Shown here in pieces: positions 58,994 through 64,000 of a stretch of DNA of 64,000 bases. Every line of letters begins with the position of its first letter. The stretch's first letter is position 1. This DNA is from a virus, in the IMG/VR virus record IMGVR_UViG_3300025141_012665, positions 1-64,000 of that record, one strand, 5' to 3'. Made by a program: the position numbers and the translations under genes. The notes under the pieces were generated by a model, which saw only the letters and a list, made by a program, of their open reading frames with translations, did no database searches and had not been told where the DNA came from.

Positions 58994-59526
58994 TTAACAC
59001 ACTCTACATTCAAACTGATAAGTGTTCCTTTTTCTTTATCCATGTGAGGAATATAAGCCTGTGAATGATCATCACAATGTGCATGATCTGTTTTGCGCCA
59101 GTCATATAGCCTTATATCACGAAAACCACACTGCGTCAGCAGAGTACTTAAGCTTTTATAGTCGTATGAGGTCTTGTGATATATTATTTTATCTTCCATC
59201 TTCATCTTCCCGTACAATGGACCTAGCAGGTTTTCCAGCTTTATAATCTTTTCGGTATATAATCTGGCCATGGATTCGAAGTCCGGCACTGCTACCCTTA
59301 GCGTGCCTCCCTTTTTTAAGACTCTGCGCCACTCTTCTAACACTCCTGTTATTTCTGTTCGATCAAAATATTCTATTACATGAGAAGAATAAATTAAATC
59401 AACAGTGTTATCAGCAAAATCTAACGCGGTTATGGATTTGTAATCCAAATGGTCATAGTCTCCGCCATCGATATGAACCCACGAAGGGCCAAAATTTCTC
59501 CAGCCGCATGCCATATTTATTTTCAC
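58990..59526 (-). CDS. SAM-dependent methyltransferase, small COG4627-like type (178 aa)
   Basis: A short class I methyltransferase: 'KINMACGWRNFGPSWVHIDG' is the motif-I loop with the glycine pattern seen in this group, followed by 'LIYSSHVIEYFDRTEITGVL' and 'EEWRRVLKKGGTLRVAVPDF', typical of these small enzymes in polysaccharide clusters. It is 16 bases after the cupin gene and overlaps the next gene by four. It probably methylates a sugar or amino-sugar. The substrate is not visible. Confidence 0.82.
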   Translation of the reverse strand: MKINMACGWRNFGPSWVHIDGGDYDHLDYKSITALDFADNTVDLIYSSHVIEYFDRTEITGVLEEWRRVLKKGGTLRVAVPDFESMARLYTEKIIKLENLLGPLYGKMKMEDKIIYHKTSYDYKSLSTLLTQCGFRDIRLYDWRKTDHAHCDDHSQAYIPHMDKEKGTLISLNVECVK

Positions 59527-59542
59527 AATCCATATCCCATTC

Positions 59543-59956
59543 TTAAATTTCTTCCTTGTCTACATCGCGGCCATAATAGGGCCCAGTCTTATATTCATAC
59601 ACTGCTGTTCCTTCTTCCATAGAAAGATAGTTGTGACCACCCCTAAATGTAATAGAAATGTCGCCAGGGTTTAAAACCACTTCTTCTATTATTGCGTCAT
59701 CAATATCGTACAGTGTGGCTTTAATTTGGCCACTTATTACCGCCCACGATTCCTGACAAATGTCCGATGTTCTTATTTGGGTCTTATGTTTGTGCGGTAT
59801 GAATGTCTTTCCTTCCGGCATTTCGAAACACGCAACTTGCAAATACTGCTCTGGTGCGCAGATATCCACTCTTTTTTGCGTAATATCTTCTCTTCTGTTG
59901 ATTATATGTAACAACAAATCTTTATCAACTCTAGAATAAATTTCTCTCACCGGCAC
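59543..59956 (-). CDS. Cupin-fold sugar-modifying protein (137 aa)
   Basis: A single cupin barrel: the first conserved part is 'FIPHKHKTQIRTSD' with two His, then 'ESWAVISGQIKATLYD', and the second part contains 'ITFRGGHNYLSMEEGTAVYE' with one His and a Glu, so a metal site could form. Small cupins of this type occur next to sugar-nucleotide genes, where they are thought to epimerise or isomerise a ketosugar or to act as WbuC-like proteins. It overlaps the NAD-epimerase gene by ten bases. A promoter (60071-60099) inside that gene would feed it. Confidence 0.75.
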   Translation of the reverse strand: MPVREIYSRVDKDLLLHIINRREDITQKRVDICAPEQYLQVACFEMPEGKTFIPHKHKTQIRTSDICQESWAVISGQIKATLYDIDDAIIEEVVLNPGDISITFRGGHNYLSMEEGTAVYEYKTGPYYGRDVDKEEI

Positions 59957-60801
59957 TCCAGGTCTTTAATCATTTGTTCGATGCCCTTGTTTAGTCCATC
60001 AGTTTTTATGCCCAAACTAAGAAATCTTCGCGGGTCACCGCTATAAGACAGGGCTTTACTTCTTTCCTTTAATATAACACCATTCGAAGCGCCTGTCAAG
60101 TTTAAAATTAGATAAGCTATATCTGATAAGTTAACCTTATTCTTATAACAAAGATTTAGATCCTTATACAAACAGCGATCTGGATTCTTTATTAAGAAGT
60201 CGACTGTTTTTAGGACATCCCCAATCGAAATAAAGTCCATTTCCATATCTTTATGTATGAGGATCGGCAGACCCTCCATCAGCCTGTTAATAGAGTTCTT
60301 CACAAACCTAGATGACAGCTCATGAGGCCCGAAACAACCGAAAAGCCTTAAATTTATAATATTGTTATGTTTATTTATTTCTCTAGTAATTAAATTCTTA
60401 GACTGGCCATAATAATCAGACGGCCACCTATTGTAGATCTCGTCCTCTCTCATGTTTTCAATTTGTCTACTTCTATCAAATTCTGCTCCGGAACCAAAAT
60501 TTATCATCAACTTATATTGCCCTGAATGGCGGGAGAGGTTTCGGAACATTAACATATTATCAATAAAATCATCAAGCGTGTCCGGATTTTCTCGACGACC
60601 CCCCTTTACGGCCGTATGTAAAACAATATCGATATTATTGTTAAGAAAGAATTCTTCTACGGCTTTCTCGCTTGTAACATCTAATTGTTGTCTTCCAAGC
60701 GAATATACTTTATGTTCCCCGCCGGAATAATGTTCTTTAAAGTGCTTCCCCAAGAAGCCATTGGCGCCGGTGATCAAAATGTTCAAAGCTTTTGTTTCCA
60801 A
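59947..60801 (-). CDS. NAD-dependent epimerase/reductase (284 aa)
   Basis: An extended SDR with the loop 'ILITGANGFLGKHF' (9-22), 'VLHTAVKGGRRENPD', and the later 'YYGQSKNLI' carrying YxxxK. The C-terminal half has 'LRLFGCFGPHELSSRF', in the place of the RLFN segment of sugar epimerases. It probably reduces or epimerises a ketosugar (RmlD/WcaG-like role). It overlaps the HAD gene by 19 bases upstream and the cupin by ten downstream. An internal sigma-70 promoter is embedded in its 3' half. In a branched-sugar pathway it could be the final 4-keto-reductase. Confidence 0.85.
   Translation of the reverse strand: METKALNILITGANGFLGKHFKEHYSGGEHKVYSLGRQQLDVTSEKAVEEFFLNNNIDIVLHTAVKGGRRENPDTLDDFIDNMLMFRNLSRHSGQYKLMINFGSGAEFDRSRQIENMREDEIYNRWPSDYYGQSKNLITREINKHNNIINLRLFGCFGPHELSSRFVKNSINRLMEGLPILIHKDMEMDFISIGDVLKTVDFLIKNPDRCLYKDLNLCYKNKVNLSDIAYLILNLTGASNGVILKERSKALSYSGDPRRFLSLGIKTDGLNKGIEQMIKDLECR
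60071..60099 (-). promoter_or_regulatory. Sigma-70-type promoter inside the epimerase gene
   Basis: TTGACA (60094-60099) and TATATT (60071-60076) are exactly 17 nt apart on the minus strand, with an extended TGT. It lies wholly inside the epimerase coding sequence, about 110 bases before the cupin ATG, and would drive the cupin and following genes. Being inside a gene, it may be a chance match, but the layout is the same as the five other sites. Confidence 0.65.
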
Positions 60802-61139
60802 CTAGAGACATTCAAGGCCTTATCATCTAGATATATGTCCGCCACAGGCTTTGGGCTTGGGCCGGACTTTTTTATAAATTCTGGGATGTTCTCGTTGATC
60901 GCATCGAATTCCAATCCTTTTTCTTTACACCAATTCACCGCATCAGTTAAACATGGATAATCTTTATTGTCTCCTCTGCAAGTATATAATATTAATTTAT
61001 GGCCATCTACTCTAAGCTCTTTAAGTCTATCCATTAATTCAATCTGATCTTCTGTTTGTTTTCCAATCCCTGGAAAAGCATATTCACACAGAGTACCATC
61101 GAAATCTACCGCGATAGTTAATCTCTTTTTATTCATCAC
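60783..61139 (-). CDS. HAD-like phosphatase (118 aa)
   Basis: Nucleophile motif VDFDGTL (D12, D14), then 'HKLILYTCRGDN' for motif II and 'ADIYLDDKALN' for the acidic motif III: the compact cap-less HAD fold. It resembles small phosphatases such as the BT0820 type found in sugar clusters and may remove a phosphate from an intermediate. Similar in kind to the 105-aa gene at 47135-47452. The start overlaps the end of the LdpA-like gene by 11 bases. Confidence 0.8.
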   Translation of the reverse strand: MMNKKRLTIAVDFDGTLCEYAFPGIGKQTEDQIELMDRLKELRVDGHKLILYTCRGDNKDYPCLTDAVNWCKEKGLEFDAINENIPEFIKKSGPSPKPVADIYLDDKALNVSSWKQKL

Positions 61140-62268
61140 TAAACTCTCTTATATTTATGTCTACTAATTCTTTTGCCGCCAAGTAGGCCAAGCGTATCTT
61201 TGTTTTATTGCTCCAAAAATCCAAGCTCTCTGTATGTTTTTCAACCACTTTTCTTGCGTATGTTCCCACGGCGACACCGTTGCAGCGCACTCCAGTCTTA
61301 TTTGCAAGTTCCTTAGTTAACTGATTCGTTCCACCTGATAAAATTATATACACATTTTTATTATGACCATGAGATCGATATTTCAATTTTCCTCTTTTAT
61401 CTCTTTTCATATTAAACCTTTTATTAACTACATCGGCACAGGCAACCGCCTGTAGGGTCGTATTTAGATCACCTTCCCCACCACTCATTGGATAGCCATC
61501 AGCCTGAATTGCGAACCGGTTGCCGGATATTTTTCTTACGCGTTCGATTCTCTTCTCTAGGTTCAGATTTCCTAAATTAAGTCGATCTAAGCACATGAAA
61601 TTCATATTATGTGGGTTAATTTCATTTATTAACGACCACTCCCTCATAGTAATATCATCATCCTGAACGCTAGCATGCAATTCAAACATCTCTGCGCCAG
61701 CAGCAAGACATTCTGGAAGCAACTCCCGAAGTTCGAACTCACTATTTCTGTAAGAAATGATATCACTTTTTGGACATATATTGCTGCATTTTCCGCACCC
61801 GATACATAGCTCCTTAGTCACTATCTCTTTAGACTGGTCTTGCAACTCGAAGGTGGCGCCAAGCTTCTTAAATGCTTCTAAATTATCTTTGATGTGAAAA
61901 TCATAAGGTATGGCATCAGTGGGGCACACAGGAGCACACAGGCCACAAGAAATACACTTAAAAGGATCTATATAAGATTTTCTAACATGGTGGTCGCCCG
62001 GCATGCCGAGACTAACCATTATATAAGGCCTCTCCTTCGGTGGGGCATCAAACTCCTCTAATAGCTCAAAAGCCCTATCTACCCCCTCTGTGGCTGCGGT
62101 GATGACATCCAAATTTGCCGACACATCCAATATTTTTGCGCCTGCTAGCGTATATACTAGCGCAAGACTACGAACCATAGACGCATCTTCGTTTCCGGCG
62201 CCACAGATCATTTTAAAGCACTTCTCTTCATTCAGTAAGCGCTGAATATCTTGTAGCCTGTCGCTCAA
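61129..62268 (-). CDS. Two-[4Fe-4S] protein resembling cyanobacterial LdpA
   Basis: Two ferredoxin-type clusters are visible: C105-x2-C108-x2-C111-x3-C115-P and C155-x2-C158-x2-C161-x3-C165-P. Outside them the sequence recalls the light-dependent-period protein LdpA of cyanobacteria: 'FKMICGAGNEDASMVRSLAL', 'VYTLAGAKILDVSANLDVI', 'RPYIMVSLG', 'AIQADGYPMSGGEGD' (253-267), 'YIILSGGTNQLTKELA' and 'GVAVGTYARKVV'. LdpA is described as a redox-sensing iron-sulfur protein that tunes the circadian clock; the function of a phage copy is unknown. Here it overlaps the aldolase by four bases, inside the sugar operon, so electron donation to a sugar enzyme such as RfbH, or redox sensing, are the main ideas. 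The LdpA similarity is from memory and needs a profile search; a ferredoxin/barrel protein of another family is possible. Confidence 0.7.
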   Translation of the reverse strand: MSDRLQDIQRLLNEEKCFKMICGAGNEDASMVRSLALVYTLAGAKILDVSANLDVITAATEGVDRAFELLEEFDAPPKERPYIMVSLGMPGDHHVRKSYIDPFKCISCGLCAPVCPTDAIPYDFHIKDNLEAFKKLGATFELQDQSKEIVTKELCIGCGKCSNICPKSDIISYRNSEFELRELLPECLAAGAEMFELHASVQDDDITMREWSLINEINPHNMNFMCLDRLNLGNLNLEKRIERVRKISGNRFAIQADGYPMSGGEGDLNTTLQAVACADVVNKRFNMKRDKRGKLKYRSHGHNKNVYIILSGGTNQLTKELANKTGVRCNGVAVGTYARKVVEKHTESLDFWSNKTKIRLAYLAAKELVDINIREFSDE

Positions 62269-63089
62269 CCGATTCTACCTTTTAAAGTGTTCGCTCTCTC
62301 TAAATAGGAATTACCTACACTAGTATAATTCAGAGCCTTAAAGTTTAGCCAATCGATTTCGAAAGTCAGAACAGATTTAATGGTATTATGAAGGTCGCCA
62401 ATATTCGAATCATTTAACCCAACAACAACATTCCTTGTTTCGATCTTATCAAGAAGATTCTTGTCGTACAAATGTTTTATAAAATCAATACTGCTGGACG
62501 AAATATTCCCGCCCATGGTCGTCTTTAAATTTTTATTTTTAGCCCTCGTCAGAATATCCTCTACTATACGGCTTATTTTTTCGCTGTCGGCATGAGATTT
62601 GTCTAATCCATAAGATTTTGTCAAATCAGAACGGCCGACAATAATTCCGTCTAATTTCTCTGCGTGTACAGAATTTAAAATACTATCCAGATTATCATAT
62701 GAATTACGGCTCTCACACAGGAAATATAATTCAATATCTCCTATAAATGTTGTTGCATCAATAAACTTTCTCAAAGCAAAATCCGTCTCAATCATGGGCG
62801 CCACTATAGAGTTGATTCCCATGCTAACACAATTATTTATATCTGTAATTGCCTCGCAGCCACCAATTTTAATATACATCATCAATCCACACATTTCAGT
62901 TATTCTTCTCATTGTTATAACATCATCTAATATGGCGCCTTCGTCTTCAAAGGACTGCTTTATTCCAACAACATTGCTTTCCGTGCTGAGAATCGAAAGC
63001 TTATTGGCTAGTGCCTGTGCTGTTTGCTTCTCTAGATCGTCATAGTCGTACCTTTTTCCTTGCCACGCTCCTGTTATCTTCTTGTCCAT
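62265..63089 (-). CDS. HpcH/HpaI-type aldolase (274 aa)
   Basis: A TIM-barrel of the HpcH/HpaI-CitE group, which makes or breaks C-C bonds using pyruvate- or acetyl-type donors. Family marks are 'MYIKIGGCEAITDINNCVSM', 'INSIVAPMIETDFALRKFID', 'YFLCESRNSYDNLDSIL' and 'KLDGIIVGRSDLTKSYG', with an Arg-Ser-Asp-Leu near the metal site. The start follows the TPP gene after three bases and the stop overlaps the LdpA-like start by four (ATGA), so the three are made together. In a sugar operon it could add carbons to a sugar; the substrate is unknown. Confidence 0.78.
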   Translation of the reverse strand: MDKKITGAWQGKRYDYDDLEKQTAQALANKLSILSTESNVVGIKQSFEDEGAILDDVITMRRITEMCGLMMYIKIGGCEAITDINNCVSMGINSIVAPMIETDFALRKFIDATTFIGDIELYFLCESRNSYDNLDSILNSVHAEKLDGIIVGRSDLTKSYGLDKSHADSEKISRIVEDILTRAKNKNLKTTMGGNISSSSIDFIKHLYDKNLLDKIETRNVVVGLNDSNIGDLHNTIKSVLTFEIDWLNFKALNYTSVGNSYLERANTLKGRIG

Positions 63090-63092
63090 TTT

Positions 63093-64000
63093 TTAAATCC
63101 TCCTCTTAGTAGTGTGTGTATCAATGATCATTTCTTTCTCGAATTCCTCCTTTGAGAGAAAAGGCGACATGTTCTCTAAAGGTTGAGATGTCAGACTACC
63201 ATCTTCTTCTTGTCTAGATGCGGCCGTTGGGAATATTTTTTCTTCAGGGGGGCAAATAATCTCGCACATACATTGACCACTGGAGTTTATAATTTTAGGC
63301 AACAAATTCTCAAGCTCTCGCATGTTGGTTATCTTATAAAACTTTATCCCATATGCAGCAGCGATCTTTTCACATTCAGGAAATGAAATTCCGGATTCCG
63401 GATCGACACCAGAGAACCTATTATCAAAATACTTAATTTGAGTATTTCTTATCGATAAATATCCACCGTTGTTGAGAATAAAAATTTTAATAGGCATCTT
63501 GTTGTGGACTATTGTTTGAAGTTCCTGTATGTTGAACTGAAACGAACCCTCGCCAGTGATGGCTAACATATTTACATCCGGATCGGCTAAATGTGCACCT
63601 ATCGATGCGGGTATGGCGAAACCCATTTCTCCTTGGGCTGCCGGCAATATAAGTCGATTATCTGTCATCGACTGAGCCATTACATAATAAGCAGATCCGG
63701 CATCCGCAACAACGGCAGCATCTTGACCCTTAGTTTCTTCTGAAAGCTTTTTCGAGAAAGAATACATGTTTAGTTTATCCATATCTGGCCTATCAAACAC
63801 TGGCCAGATTTTCTTCCAGTGGGCGGCCTTATTTAGCCAATAATTTGAAGTCTCGTAATCAATGGACATATTTTCCAATATGAATTGTTTGGCATCCATT
63901 TCTATAATGGAATCAATTTTTATTGTATCCTTAAGGTGCTCACCACCATCAATATCTACAGCAATCTTTTTGGCTTCTCTGGCGAAAAGATCATATCTGA
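63093..64000 (-). CDS. Acetolactate-synthase-like TPP enzyme (C-terminal part; continues past the window)
   Basis: The visible 301 codons form the middle and the TPP-binding domain of an IlvB/acetolactate-synthase-family enzyme. The frame has no stop through 64000 and the last visible codons read AREAKKIAVDIDGGEH, a typical middle-domain segment, so the ATG at 63897-63899 is internal and the gene begins beyond the window. The TPP motif is 'ITGEGSFQFNIQELQTIV' ending in 'ILNNGGY' (a GDG-x26-NN-type site, with GEG for GDG). 'LPAAQGEMGFAIPASIG' is also typical. TPP enzymes of this family add two-carbon units; YerE does this to a 3,6-dideoxy-4-ketosugar in yersiniose synthesis. RfbH, the enzyme that makes such a ketosugar, is in the same operon. 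Confidence 0.88.
   Translation of the reverse strand, partial: RYDLFAREAKKIAVDIDGGEHLKDTIKIDSIIEMDAKQFILENMSIDYETSNYWLNKAAHWKKIWPVFDRPDMDKLNMYSFSKKLSEETKGQDAAVVADAGSAYYVMAQSMTDNRLILPAAQGEMGFAIPASIGAHLADPDVNMLAITGEGSFQFNIQELQTIVHNKMPIKIFILNNGGYLSIRNTQIKYFDNRFSGVDPESGISFPECEKIAAAYGIKFYKITNMRELENLLPKIINSSGQCMCEIICPPEEKIFPTAASRQEEDGSLTSQPLENMSPFLSKEEFEKEMIIDTHTTKRRI

Noticed and set aside
63897-63899. ATG at 63899 as the true start of the TPP enzyme
   Set aside because: The frame is open to 64000 and the upstream codons read like the family's middle domain; a TPP enzyme also needs its N-terminal domain.
1-64000. tRNA genes, CRISPR arrays, IS elements, integrase or attachment sites
   Set aside because: No clover-leaf, spaced repeats, transposase or recombinase sequence seen, and almost no non-coding room for them.

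Overview
The window is a stretch of a tailed-phage genome, most likely a marine myovirus distantly related to phage T4. The support is a set of recognisable T4-type parts: a gp55-like late sigma factor, gp25-like and gp6-like baseplate wedge proteins, a gp61-like primase, a RuvC-like resolvase and a gp46/gp47-like nuclease. Small gp55 neighbours (a 64-aa protein, a zinc ribbon and a one-TM protein) have the look of marine T4-like phage genomes. Every gene I can support lies on the minus strand, so transcription runs from high to low coordinates. Coding is almost continuous: the largest gap is about 67 bp. I see no tRNA, rRNA, CRISPR array, integrase or insertion sequence.

Layout, in order of transcription. 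(1) 64000-43883: about 20 kb of surface-sugar genes, mostly coupled by overlaps of 4-19 nt. It opens with a TPP enzyme that runs off the window, a HpcH/HpaI-type aldolase and a two-[4Fe-4S] protein resembling cyanobacterial LdpA. Then come epimerase, HAD, cupin, methyltransferase and short DegT genes, a GDP-mannose dehydratase, a glycosyltransferase, an RfbH-type PMP/[2Fe-2S] 3-dehydratase and a 4,6-dehydratase. A nonulosonate-like block follows (DUF115-like, SpsF/NeuA-like, methyltransferase, DegT, SDR, NeuB), then a B12-radical-SAM gene, a small HAD, and a GDP-fucose block with two sulfotransferases and a second GMD. (2) 43886-42088: small conserved phage genes and gp55. (3) 42083-6657: structural genes, comprising a hub protein with an NlpC/P60 peptidase, gp25, gp6 and giant virion proteins of 2429, 3429, 1205 and 910 aa. 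(4) 6633-469: resolvase, primase, two possible internal/head proteins and a fused Mre11-Rad50 nuclease. (5) 441-1: a holin-like and a spanin-like gene, cut by the window edge.

Regulation. Six near-perfect TTGACA-N17-TATAAT promoters occur. Three precede the DNA-metabolism genes and three lie inside the sugar cluster; I found none serving the structural genes. In contrast, ACTATTTA (coding strand) lies 19-36 nt before five starts in the structural/lysis half, and I saw none in the sugar cluster. This suggests an early set read by host sigma-70 and a late set read through gp55.

The most interesting idea is that the sugar genes build a modified, possibly branched-chain, 3,6-dideoxy sugar. RfbH removes the 3-hydroxyl, the LdpA-like ferredoxin might supply electrons in place of the usual E3 reductase, and the TPP enzyme might add a carbon branch as YerE does in yersiniose synthesis. 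The same cluster holds GDP-fucose synthesis, sulfotransferases and a sialic-acid-like pathway. This is inference from gene families and order, not demonstrated.
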